Shown: piece by piece, positions 17,339 through 25,325 of the stretch | Layout of the letters: each line of letters starts with the position of its first letter | How positions within the stretch are numbered: the first letter of the stretch is position 1 | Assembly (NCBI GenBank): GCA_964430245.1 | Contig: CAYSEW010000006.1 | Location: forward strand, 52,433 to 116,432 | Reading direction: 5' to 3' | Source of the DNA: CAYSEW01 sp964430245 | GTDB lineage: Bacteria; Bacteroidota; Bacteroidia; Flavobacteriales_D; Parvicellaceae | Length of the DNA: 64,000 nucleotides | Notes under the pieces: model-generated | Database searches by the model: none | What the model was told of the DNA's origin: nothing | The model's input: the letters and a program-made list of their open reading frames with translations, nothing else | Position numbers and translations under genes: made by a program

Positions 17339-18805
17339 ATGGCAAAAGAAATTAAAACATTAGAATTTACTGGAGAATGGGATTTAGCTCCTGCTCCTGA
17401 GAACAAAGATCATATATCATTAAAGAAGAAATATGGGCTTTTCATTAATGGGGAATTTGTTAATCCAAAAAGTGGAAAGTATTTCCCAACTATCAACCCT
17501 GCGAATGAAGAAAAGTTAGCTATGATTGCTGAAGCTAATGAAAAAGATGTTGATTTAGCAGTGAAAGCAGCAAGAAAGGCTTATAATGATGTATGGTCAA
17601 AAATATCTCCTAAAGAGAGAGGTAAATACATTTATCGAATAGCAAGGATTATTCAAGAGAAATCAAGGGAATTAGCAGTTATAGAATCTTTAGATGGCGG
17701 TAAAGCAATCAGAGAATCTAGAGATGTTGATGTACCTATTGCTGCTGCTCACTTTTTTTATTATGCGGGTTGGGCGGATAAGTTAAATTATGCATTTCCA
17801 AACCAAAATCCATCTTCGATAGGAGTAGCAGGACAGATTATACCATGGAACTTCCCTTTAATGATGGCTGCGTGGAAAATAGCACCTGCATTAGCTACTG
17901 GAAATACAGTTGTGTTAAAGCCTGCTGAAACTACTTCTTTAACAGCATTGAAACTTGCAGAGATTATTCAGGAAGCTGATCTTCCACCAGGAGTGGTAAA
18001 TATTATCACTGGAGCTGGGGAAACAGGGGCGGCCATTGTTAATCATAATGACATAGATAAAATTGCATTTACAGGTTCTACGGGTGTAGGTAAAATTATA
18101 ATGAAGGCTATTGCTGGAACTAATAAAAAATCCACAATGGAGTTAGGCGGCAAAGCTGCTAATATTGTTTTTGAGGATGCTCCTTTAGATCAGGCAGTTG
18201 AAGGAATAATTAATGGTATTTATTTTAACCAAGGTCATGTGTGTTGCGCTGGTTCTAGATTATTTGTTCAAGAGTCAGTATATGATGTGGTATTAAGAAA
18301 ATTAAAAGACAGAATGCAGTCTTTAATTATAGGTGATCCACTTGATAAAAACACAGATATTGGGGCAATTAATTCGAATGAGCAGCTAACTACTATACAA
18401 AAGTACCTTGCAATTGGTCAAAAAGAAGGGGCTGAAATGTATCAACCAACTTGTCAATTACCTAAAAAAGGGTTTTGGTGCCCTCCAACATTGTTTACTA
18501 ATGTTTCTCAATCCCATTCTATTGCTAAAGAAGAGATTTTTGGGCCTGTATTGGCTATACAGACTTTCAGGACGATAGATGAAGTCATATCAAAGGCAAA
18601 TAACACTCCGTTTGGTCTTTCTGCAGGTGTTTGGACAGATAAGGGATCTAAGATATTTAATCTCACCTCTCAAATGAGAGCAGGTGTTGTTTGGGCCAAT
18701 ACTTATAATAAGTTTGATCCAACTTCACCCTTTGGTGGATATAAGGAAAGTGGGCATGGTAGAGAGGGAGGCCTACATGGATTATTACCTTATTTAAATT
18801 TATAA
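17339..18805 (+). CDS. NAD(P)-dependent aldehyde dehydrogenase (catalytic half of an ALDH16-like pair)
   Basis: The 488-residue protein is a full ALDH fold. It has GVAGQIIPWNFPLMM (nucleotide-binding region), VVLKPAETT, FTGSTGVGK, the catalytic-glutamate motif MELGGKAANIVF, and FNQGHVCCAGSR with the catalytic cysteine at residue 302 and a second one at 303, then EEIFGPVLA and FGGYKESGHGREGG. It oxidises an aldehyde to the acid. The position after deoC suggests acetaldehyde from deoxyribose breakdown as substrate (inference). The gene after it encodes a catalytically dead ALDH-like half, 9 bases downstream. Together they add up to 782 residues, close to one-chain ALDH16 enzymes. Confidence 0.93.
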   Translation: MAKEIKTLEFTGEWDLAPAPENKDHISLKKKYGLFINGEFVNPKSGKYFPTINPANEEKLAMIAEANEKDVDLAVKAARKAYNDVWSKISPKERGKYIYRIARIIQEKSRELAVIESLDGGKAIRESRDVDVPIAAAHFFYYAGWADKLNYAFPNQNPSSIGVAGQIIPWNFPLMMAAWKIAPALATGNTVVLKPAETTSLTALKLAEIIQEADLPPGVVNIITGAGETGAAIVNHNDIDKIAFTGSTGVGKIIMKAIAGTNKKSTMELGGKAANIVFEDAPLDQAVEGIINGIYFNQGHVCCAGSRLFVQESVYDVVLRKLKDRMQSLIIGDPLDKNTDIGAINSNEQLTTIQKYLAIGQKEGAEMYQPTCQLPKKGFWCPPTLFTNVSQSHSIAKEEIFGPVLAIQTFRTIDEVISKANNTPFGLSAGVWTDKGSKIFNLTSQMRAGVVWANTYNKFDPTSPFGGYKESGHGREGGLHGLLPYLNL

Positions 18806-18814
18806 TAATAAAAT

Positions 18815-19699
18815 ATGTCAAAAAGATTAGAGATATTAAAAACCTATAAAATATATATAGGTGGAAAATTTCCGAGAACTGAGTCTGGTAGGTATTATCA
18901 ACCTCAACCCAATGGAAAACCATTAGGAAATATATGTTTGTCTTCTAGAAAAGATTTTCGAAATGCAGTAGTTGCAGCAAGATCAGCATTTGAGGGATGG
19001 TCATCAAGAGCTGCATTTAACAGAAGTCAGATTATTTATAGAATAGCTGAAATAATAGAAGGAAGAAAAGAACAATTTGTTCATGAATTGATTTTACAAG
19101 GATCTACCAAAGCAAATGCAATTAAAGAAGTAGACCTATCCATAGACAGATTAGTGTATTTTGCAGGATGGTGTGACAAGGTCAATCAGGTTTTTGGCTC
19201 TGTTAATCCTGTTTCATCTAGTCATTTTAATTTTACTTCTTTAGAGCCAATGGGAGTTGTAGCGGTTATGTCGCCAAAAGAAAGCTCGTTGTTAGGATTG
19301 ATATCAACATTGATTCCAGTTATTGTAAGTGGGAATACATGTGTAGTGATTGCATCTGAGAACAAGCCCCTCTGTGCAGTAACACTTTCAGAAGTTTTGT
19401 CAACATCTGATGTGCCTGGAGGAGTTGTAAATATATTGACTGGAAATAGAAGTGAATTAATAGATCACGTGGGTTCACATATGGATGTAAATGCTGTTTT
19501 GTATGCTGATTCTGATAATGAAGAAATTAAGACTCTTCAAATTTTAGCCGTAGATAATTTAAAAAGAATCATAAGGGTGAAAGAACAGAATTGGAATTCA
19601 GAAAAGGTGGAGAATCCATATATTATCAGTGATTTTATGGAGTCTAAAACAACATGGCATCCCATAGAGAAAATTTCAGGAACAGGATCAGGATATTGA
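18815..19699 (+). CDS. Non-catalytic aldehyde dehydrogenase-like protein (ALDH16 C-terminal-domain-like)
   Basis: A 294-residue protein resembling only the N-terminal, nucleotide-binding part of an ALDH: KIYIGGKFPRTESGRYY, FRNAVVAARSAFEGW, FNRSQIIYRIAEIIEG, LEPMGVVAVMSPKESSLLG, GNTCVVIASENKPL, DVPGGVVNILTG. The motif with the catalytic cysteine, the GG motif with the catalytic glutamate and the whole C-terminal catalytic domain are absent. The protein ends cleanly and the frame is intact, so it does not look like a decaying gene. This is what the inert C-terminal domain of ALDH16 looks like, here made as a separate protein. It may form a complex with the enzyme encoded just upstream (inference). 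Confidence 0.8.
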   Translation: MSKRLEILKTYKIYIGGKFPRTESGRYYQPQPNGKPLGNICLSSRKDFRNAVVAARSAFEGWSSRAAFNRSQIIYRIAEIIEGRKEQFVHELILQGSTKANAIKEVDLSIDRLVYFAGWCDKVNQVFGSVNPVSSSHFNFTSLEPMGVVAVMSPKESSLLGLISTLIPVIVSGNTCVVIASENKPLCAVTLSEVLSTSDVPGGVVNILTGNRSELIDHVGSHMDVNAVLYADSDNEEIKTLQILAVDNLKRIIRVKEQNWNSEKVENPYIISDFMESKTTWHPIEKISGTGSGY

Positions 19700-19700
19700 T

Positions 19701-19913
19701 ATGGAAGGAAGTAAAAAACGTCACTTAGCCAAAACACTTACTTGGCGATTTACCGCCACATTTACGACAATGATCATTGCTTGGATTGTAAGTGGAGATC
19801 CTTTAACTGGTTTAACAGTAGGGGGAATTGAATTTTTCATAAAGATGCCAGTGTATTATTTACATGAAAGGGCATGGTATAAATCAAATTACGGATTAAA
19901 AGATAGAAGTTGA
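19701..19913 (+). CDS. DUF2061 family small membrane protein
   Basis: A 70-residue protein with the DUF2061 pattern: KRHLAKTLTWRFTATFTTMIIAW, GDPLTGLTVGGIEFFIKMPVYYLHERAWYK. It has two hydrophobic segments and a conserved E-x-x-x-K...Y-x-x-HERAW C-terminal part. Its biochemical role is unknown. It lies one base after the inactive ALDH gene, and its TGA overlaps the TTG of cysQ (TTGA). DUF2061 genes are, as I recall, often found beside cysC/cysD/cysN/cysQ in Bacteroidota, so a link to sulfate activation or PAP recycling is likely but unproven. Confidence 0.85.
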   Translation: MEGSKKRHLAKTLTWRFTATFTTMIIAWIVSGDPLTGLTVGGIEFFIKMPVYYLHERAWYKSNYGLKDRS

Positions 19914-20665
19914 ATATTAAAGAATTATTAAATATTGCAATTAATGCAGCTGTTGAAGGCGGGAATGAGATCATGAAAGTATACAATGATGATTTCGAAG
20001 TCTATATAAAAGAAGACGATTCTCCATTAACTGTTGCCGACCAAAATGCCAATAAGGTGATAATTGCTCAATTAGACAAAACAGGGATTCCTGTTTTGAG
20101 TGAAGAAGGCAAGGCCATTCCATATAGTGAACGAAAAAATTGGGATAAATTATGGATAGTTGACCCTTTAGATGGAACAAAGGAATTTATTAAAAGGAAT
20201 GGAGAGTTTACTGTTAACATTGCTTTGATAGAAAATGGCAGTCCAATTATGGGAGTGATTTATGTACCTGTAAAAAAGACATTGTATTATGCTTCTGAGG
20301 CAGGGGCATTCAAAAAAGACGAAGACAACATAGAAAAACTTCCAATTAATCAAAAAAAGGAAAAATACGTTGCTGTTGGTAGTAGATCACATATGTCTGA
20401 TGAAACCAAAGCATTTTTTAATCAGCTAAAAGATACTCATGGAGAAATAGATGTGGTTTCTATGGGAAGTTCCTTGAAAATATGTTTAGTTGCAGAAGGA
20501 ATAGCAGATGTTTACCCTAGATTTGCGCCTACAATGGAATGGGATACAGCAGCAGGACAGGCTATAGCTAAATATGCAGGAAAGTCATTAATTGATTATG
20601 ACACTAAAAAAGAGATGTTGTATAATAGAGATGAATTAAGGAATAATTGGTTCATTGTACAATAA
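19910..20665 (+). CDS. cysQ: 3'(2'),5'-bisphosphate nucleotidase CysQ (TTG start)
   Basis: The 251-residue protein of the inositol monophosphatase superfamily has the metal-binding motifs DDSPLTVADQNAN, LSEEGKAIPY, DPLDGTKEFIKRNGEFTVNIALI and MEWDTAAGQAIA. It removes the 3' phosphate from PAP, the by-product of PAPS use, and so relieves inhibition of sulfotransferases or PAPS reductase. The only suitable start is TTG at 19910, which overlaps the TGA of the DUF2061 gene as TTGA. The resulting N-terminus (MNIKELLNIAINAAVEGGNEI) aligns well with CysQ. It completes the set with cysC, cysD and cysN 3.5 kb away on the other strand. Confidence 0.93.
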   Translation: MNIKELLNIAINAAVEGGNEIMKVYNDDFEVYIKEDDSPLTVADQNANKVIIAQLDKTGIPVLSEEGKAIPYSERKNWDKLWIVDPLDGTKEFIKRNGEFTVNIALIENGSPIMGVIYVPVKKTLYYASEAGAFKKDEDNIEKLPINQKKEKYVAVGSRSHMSDETKAFFNQLKDTHGEIDVVSMGSSLKICLVAEGIADVYPRFAPTMEWDTAAGQAIAKYAGKSLIDYDTKKEMLYNRDELRNNWFIVQ

Positions 20666-20677
20666 TCAAAAAGTAAA

Positions 20678-21766
20678 ATGAAAAAAACAGCATTAATAAC
20701 GGGAATTACAGGCCAAGATGGAGCATACTTGGCTGAATTTTTATTAAAAAAAGGGTATGTAGTTCATGGTGTTAAAAGAAGGTCATCTCAATTCAATACA
20801 AATAGAATTGATCATTTATACAAAGATTTTCATGAAAAAGATGTGAAATTCCATTTACATTATGGAGACTTAACAGATGCCACTAATATCATTAGAATTC
20901 TTCAAGAAGTTCAACCAGAAGAGATTTATAATTTAGCTGCTCAATCGCATGTTAAAGTTTCATTTGAAACTCCTGAATATACTGCTAATACAGATGCATT
21001 AGGTACATTAAGGTTATTAGAAGCTATTAGAATTCTAGGTTTGGTGGGTAAAACGAAATTTTATCAAGCATCCACTTCTGAACTTTATGGACTGGCTCAA
21101 GAAGTACCACAGAATGAGAATACTCCTTTTTATCCCAGAAGCCCTTATGGTGTAGCAAAGCTATATGCCTATTGGATCGTGAAAAACTATAGAGAAGCTT
21201 ATGGTATCTATGCCTGTAATGGAATTTTATTTAATCATGAAAGCCCAATAAGGGGAGAAACATTTGTTACTAGAAAAATTACTAGAGCAGTTGCGAGAAT
21301 TTCATTAGGGCTTCAGAAAAAAATCTATATAGGAAATTTGGATGCTAAAAGAGATTGGGGACATGCGAAGGATTTTGTGGAAGGGATGTGGTTAATGTTA
21401 CAGAAAGAAAAGCCAGATGATTATGTGCTAGCAACTGGAATAACTAATACTGTAAGAACTTTTTGCGAGTTAGCATTTAATGAAGTCGGGATTAATATTG
21501 AGTGGAGAGGTAAGGAAATGGAAGAAGTAGGTGTAAATGCTGAAACAAATGAGGTTTTAATTGAAGTAGATCCAAGTTATCATAGACCTACTGAAGTCGA
21601 CCTTTTGATAGGAGATGCTTCAAAGGCAAAAAAGGAATTAGGGTGGATGCATAAACATGACCTTCAAAGCTTAATAAAAGAAATGGTTGAATCGGATGTT
21701 CATCTATTTAAAAGAGATCAATACCTAAAGTCTGGCGGTCATCAGGTCATGAATTATTATGAATAA
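20678..21766 (+). CDS. gmd: GDP-mannose 4,6-dehydratase
   Basis: The 362-residue short-chain dehydrogenase-type enzyme starts ALITGITGQDGAYLAEFLL (Rossmann motif). It contains GVKRRSSQFNT, NLAAQSHVKVSFETPEYT, QASTSELYG, the catalytic Y-x-x-x-K in YGVAKLYAYW, and NGILFNHESPIRGETFVTRKI, all typical of Gmd. It converts GDP-D-mannose to GDP-4-keto-6-deoxy-mannose, the first step to GDP-L-fucose. It overlaps fcl by 8 bases, so the two steps are translated together. It follows cysQ after 12 bases and probably belongs to the same rightward operon. Confidence 0.96.
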   Translation: MKKTALITGITGQDGAYLAEFLLKKGYVVHGVKRRSSQFNTNRIDHLYKDFHEKDVKFHLHYGDLTDATNIIRILQEVQPEEIYNLAAQSHVKVSFETPEYTANTDALGTLRLLEAIRILGLVGKTKFYQASTSELYGLAQEVPQNENTPFYPRSPYGVAKLYAYWIVKNYREAYGIYACNGILFNHESPIRGETFVTRKITRAVARISLGLQKKIYIGNLDAKRDWGHAKDFVEGMWLMLQKEKPDDYVLATGITNTVRTFCELAFNEVGINIEWRGKEMEEVGVNAETNEVLIEVDPSYHRPTEVDLLIGDASKAKKELGWMHKHDLQSLIKEMVESDVHLFKRDQYLKSGGHQVMNYYE

Positions 21767-22691
21767 AGAAGACATAGTTTACATTGCAGGTCATAATGGA
21801 ATGGTTGGCTCAGCTCTTTCTAGAAGGTTGATTCAATTAGGGATTAAGAATATAATTAAAAAAACATCTAACGAATTAGACCTTAGAGATCAGCAAAAAG
21901 TAAATAATTTTTTTAAAATACAGCAACCTGATTATGTTTTTCTAGCAGCAGCTAAAGTAGGTGGAATTATGGCCAATAATGAATATAGGGCAGATTTCAT
22001 CTACGACAATTTAATGATACAGTCTAATGTGATACATGCGGCATATAAACACAACGTTAAAAAGCTGTTGTTTTTAGGGTCATCTTGTATCTATCCTAAA
22101 TATGCTGACCAGCCGATACAAGAAGACAGCTTACTTTCTGGGAAATTAGAACCTACTAATGAGCCATATGCAATTGCAAAAATTGCTGGTATTAAATTAT
22201 GTGAGGCCTATAGAGATCAACATGGAGCAAACTTTATTAGTGTTATGCCTACTAATTTATATGGTCCTAATGATAATTATGATTTAAATAACTCACACGT
22301 ACTACCTGCTTTATTAAGAAAATTCCATGAAGCAAAAGTTTCAGACGCCTCATTTGTGGAAGTTTGGGGGACAGGAACTCCAAAAAGAGAATTTTTACAT
22401 GTTGATGACCTTGCAGATGCATCAATTTTTTTAATGCAGAATTATAATCAAAAGGAAATTGTCAATATTGGAACAGGTACTGATATTTCAATTAAAGACT
22501 TAGCTGATTTGATAGCACAAATAGTTGAATTTAAAGGTGAGATTATTTTTAATACAGAAAAACCAGACGGAACTCCTAAAAAGCAATTGAATGTGTCTAA
22601 ACTACATCAATTGGGATGGAAACACAAAATTGAATTGGAACAAGGTGTAAGAAGTATTTATAAAGAGTTGGTCACGGAAAAGGTTATATGA
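21759..22691 (+). CDS. fcl: GDP-L-fucose synthase (GDP-4-keto-6-deoxymannose epimerase/reductase)
   Basis: The 310-residue protein has the Rossmann motif GHNGMVGSALSRRL, VFLAAAKVGGIMANN, LGSSCIYPKYADQPI, the catalytic Y-x-x-x-K in YAIAKIAG, MPTNLYGPNDNYD and SHVLPALLRKFHEAK, all diagnostic of Fcl/WcaG. It completes GDP-L-fucose synthesis from the Gmd product by 3,5-epimerisation and NADPH reduction. The start lies within the end of gmd and the stop overlaps the next start (ATGA). GDP-L-fucose would feed a surface polysaccharide, consistent with the envelope genes that follow. Confidence 0.96.
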   Translation: MNKEDIVYIAGHNGMVGSALSRRLIQLGIKNIIKKTSNELDLRDQQKVNNFFKIQQPDYVFLAAAKVGGIMANNEYRADFIYDNLMIQSNVIHAAYKHNVKKLLFLGSSCIYPKYADQPIQEDSLLSGKLEPTNEPYAIAKIAGIKLCEAYRDQHGANFISVMPTNLYGPNDNYDLNNSHVLPALLRKFHEAKVSDASFVEVWGTGTPKREFLHVDDLADASIFLMQNYNQKEIVNIGTGTDISIKDLADLIAQIVEFKGEIIFNTEKPDGTPKKQLNVSKLHQLGWKHKIELEQGVRSIYKELVTEKVI

Positions 22692-24217
22692 AGTGTAGTA
22701 ATGCATTATCTATTTTTTGTTTTTTCATTGGATTTAATTCAATGTTTTGTCAGAATTTAAATTTTTCTCACGAATTTAATTTTCAGCAAAGATTAGATGC
22801 GTTGCCTCATTCTTCTTTAAGACCTTACAGTGAAAAGTTTCATTCAATAGATTATGAGCAGTATTACATAGATTCAACTGACTATAGTAATAAGTTGTTA
22901 GATAAATTATTCAAAGAAAGTTTAATAGATATTAAACATAAAGATGTTCATTTACAGGCAGATCCATTATTTAATCTTACCATTGGAAATTTAGATCCAA
23001 ATCAGCAGTATAGGGTTTTTTACAACACAAGAGGGTTGAGGGTAATTGGAGACTTAGGAGAAAAGTTTTCTTTTGAAACAAGGTTTTATGAAAATCAGTT
23101 TAATTATCCAGCTTATATTGATGCTATTGCAGATGATAAAGGGGTGGCACTTGGTGTTGGGCGTTCTAAAGACTTTAAAAACTTTGGACATGATGCAGGC
23201 ATTTCATCTGGTTATATTTCTTATTCCCCTATTAAACAGGTGAATTTTCAGTTTGGACATGGTAGACATTTTTTTGGTGATGGCTATAGGTCACTTTTAT
23301 TAAGTGATTATGCTCCAGACTATCCCTATTTTTCAGGGATGTATTCTTTTCTAAATGGAAAGTTAGCCTATAAACATGTAACGGCATGGATGCATACCCT
23401 TGATAGAAGACCATTAGCAGTTCAACCTATAACACCCGAATCATTATTTAAACAAAAAGGAGGTAGCTTTAATATGCTCTCTTTTATGCCTAATGAGAAA
23501 TTTCAGATGAGCTTATTTGAAGGTGTAATACATAAAAAATATGATGAGGTTAGCGGAAGTGTAAATCCTGATATAGCTTTTTATTTACCTGTTTTTGGGG
23601 TGTCGGCATTTTTAAATGACACAACGAATGGTTTTAATAGGGTTTATGGATATAATATTTCCCTAAGCTTAATAAATAAGGTTACTATATATGCTCAAGG
23701 AATGATGCAAAACACCCAAAAATGGGGTGCTCAATTAGGCATAAAATACATAACTCCTTTTCATTTAAAAAACGCTTATTTTTTATTGGAATTTAATCAT
23801 ATAGAACCCTATTCATTTACAGTGGACAGCGCTAGAGTTTTACAATCTTATTCTCATAATATGCATGAGTTAGCTCATCCTTTGGGTGCTGGTATTGATG
23901 AAATTATTTTCAAATCTCATATAGAGTTAAAACGCTGGTTCTCTAATTTCCAATTCAATTGGATAAAGAGAATACACGAAGAGTTTTCTTTAGCAGGAGC
24001 AGATATTTTCTTGTCCGATTCAGGGCCATCTTCTAATGAACTTTTGCAGGATAAATGGATGTATTTATATTTAGAAAAAGGATATTTGTTAAATGTTCAA
24101 ACTAGAATGCAATTGTATTTTGGTTTTTGTTATAGGGGCGGTTTAGATATGCTTAATGAAAAATATTTTTTATTTGGATTTAGGACGAATTTAAAGAACA
24201 ACTATTTTGACCAATAA
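22688..24217 (+). CDS. Capsule assembly Wzi-like outer membrane protein (first copy)
   Basis: The 509-residue protein has an N-terminal signal peptide (hydrophobic ~9-19, cleavage near SMFC-Q). Its long run of alternating aromatic beta-strands ends in a strand-like FGFRTNLKNNYF. Motif GHGRHFFGDGYRSLLLSD at roughly 190-207 and HELAHPLGAGIDEI near 398 recur in the second copy at 25.3-26.9 kb and are typical of Bacteroidota Wzi-family proteins. Wzi is an outer membrane lectin-like barrel that helps anchor capsule. The gene overlaps fcl by four bases and lies just before a polyprenyl-phosphate sugar transferase, supporting a role in surface polysaccharide. Confidence 0.8.
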   Translation: MKCSNALSIFCFFIGFNSMFCQNLNFSHEFNFQQRLDALPHSSLRPYSEKFHSIDYEQYYIDSTDYSNKLLDKLFKESLIDIKHKDVHLQADPLFNLTIGNLDPNQQYRVFYNTRGLRVIGDLGEKFSFETRFYENQFNYPAYIDAIADDKGVALGVGRSKDFKNFGHDAGISSGYISYSPIKQVNFQFGHGRHFFGDGYRSLLLSDYAPDYPYFSGMYSFLNGKLAYKHVTAWMHTLDRRPLAVQPITPESLFKQKGGSFNMLSFMPNEKFQMSLFEGVIHKKYDEVSGSVNPDIAFYLPVFGVSAFLNDTTNGFNRVYGYNISLSLINKVTIYAQGMMQNTQKWGAQLGIKYITPFHLKNAYFLLEFNHIEPYSFTVDSARVLQSYSHNMHELAHPLGAGIDEIIFKSHIELKRWFSNFQFNWIKRIHEEFSLAGADIFLSDSGPSSNELLQDKWMYLYLEKGYLLNVQTRMQLYFGFCYRGGLDMLNEKYFLFGFRTNLKNNYFDQ

Positions 24218-24220
24218 TTT

Positions 24221-25324
24221 ATGAATATGGCTGGATCTTCAACTTTAATATTAGGATTTGTAACGGCATTTTTTGTGGTGTTAATATCAACTCCATCATT
24301 AATTAAAGTGGCTAAATTGAAGCATTTAGTAGATGAGCCAAAAGAGATAAGGAAAATGCATGGTTGGAGCATACCAACTATTGGTGGAATTGTCATTTTT
24401 GGTGCAATTTTATTCTCTTATTCTTTGTGGTTTCCCGAGGAAAAATATGTCCACATTTCTAATGTGCTAACGAATTTCAAGTATTTAATTGCTTGTATGG
24501 TTCTGCTGTTTTTTATCGGAGTAAAGGATGACTTAATTGGTACTGCTCCTGTGAAAAAGTTAATAGCACATGGAGTTGTGGGTTTTGTTTTGGTGGTAAT
24601 GGCAGACATTAGGGTAGACAATATGCATGGGCTTTTTGGATATGATCTTCAATTTAATTTATGGCAAAGCTATTTATTTTCATTTTTTGTATACATAGTG
24701 ATCATCAATTCAATCAATTTAATAGATGGGCTAGATGGGCTGGCAAGTGGTATTGGGTTAATAGCTGCAGTTTCATTTGGTATGGTCTTTTATTTTTCAG
24801 GAAATATTCCGCTAGCTTTGCTTGCATTCGTCTTAGCAGGGGCTTTGTTTGGGTTTTTAATTTTCAATTTTTATCCTGCTAGGATTTTCATGGGAGATTC
24901 TGGTTCATTGCTTTTAGGTGTTATTCTTTGTGTATTAGCGGTTAATTTAATTAATCAAGAGGAGTTGAATTCTCCAGAATGGTTACAACGTTTAAATAAG
25001 CCTGTGCTTGCTATGTCAATTTTGGTTTATCCTTTAATTGACACATTAAGGGTTTTTACCATTAGAACTCTTAAAGGGAAATCCCCTTTGATCGCTGATA
25101 AAAATCACATCCATCATAGATTAACTAATTTAGGTATGAATCACGCATCTGCCGTAAGTATTCTTTATTTTTTCAGCACCTTAATTATAACATTACAATT
25201 ATTTTATCAGCTCTATTTGGGGGTTGAAAACGAAACAACGATTTTCTTTTTACAGTTAGGGTCTGCATTACTTTTAGTTAGTTTTCTTTTTCTATTAAAG
25301 AAACCCCAAACTGAAAAAAAATAA
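24221..25324 (+). CDS. WecA/TagO-type undecaprenyl-phosphate sugar-1-phosphate transferase (MraY superfamily)
   Basis: A 367-residue integral membrane protein with about 11 hydrophobic segments and all family motifs: LVDEPKEIRKMHGWSIPTIGG near 32-52, GVKDDLIGTAPVKKL (the DD motif), NSINLIDGLDGLASGIGL, FNFYPARIFMGDSGSLLLG, and the WecA/TagO-type DKNHIHHRLTNLG. Such enzymes transfer a HexNAc-1-phosphate (usually GlcNAc) from UDP-sugar to undecaprenyl phosphate and so initiate a lipid-linked polysaccharide. The exact sugar cannot be read from the sequence. It sits between two Wzi-like genes with 1-3 base spacings, which suggests a surface-polysaccharide unit. Confidence 0.9.
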   Translation: MNMAGSSTLILGFVTAFFVVLISTPSLIKVAKLKHLVDEPKEIRKMHGWSIPTIGGIVIFGAILFSYSLWFPEEKYVHISNVLTNFKYLIACMVLLFFIGVKDDLIGTAPVKKLIAHGVVGFVLVVMADIRVDNMHGLFGYDLQFNLWQSYLFSFFVYIVIINSINLIDGLDGLASGIGLIAAVSFGMVFYFSGNIPLALLAFVLAGALFGFLIFNFYPARIFMGDSGSLLLGVILCVLAVNLINQEELNSPEWLQRLNKPVLAMSILVYPLIDTLRVFTIRTLKGKSPLIADKNHIHHRLTNLGMNHASAVSILYFFSTLIITLQLFYQLYLGVENETTIFFLQLGSALLLVSFLFLLKKPQTEKK

Positions 25325-25325
25325 A

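Noticed and set aside
18815..19699. Second ALDH gene as a decaying pseudogene
   Set aside because: Open frame, good spacing to its neighbours and a precise match in extent to the inert ALDH16 domain favour a functional non-catalytic protein.
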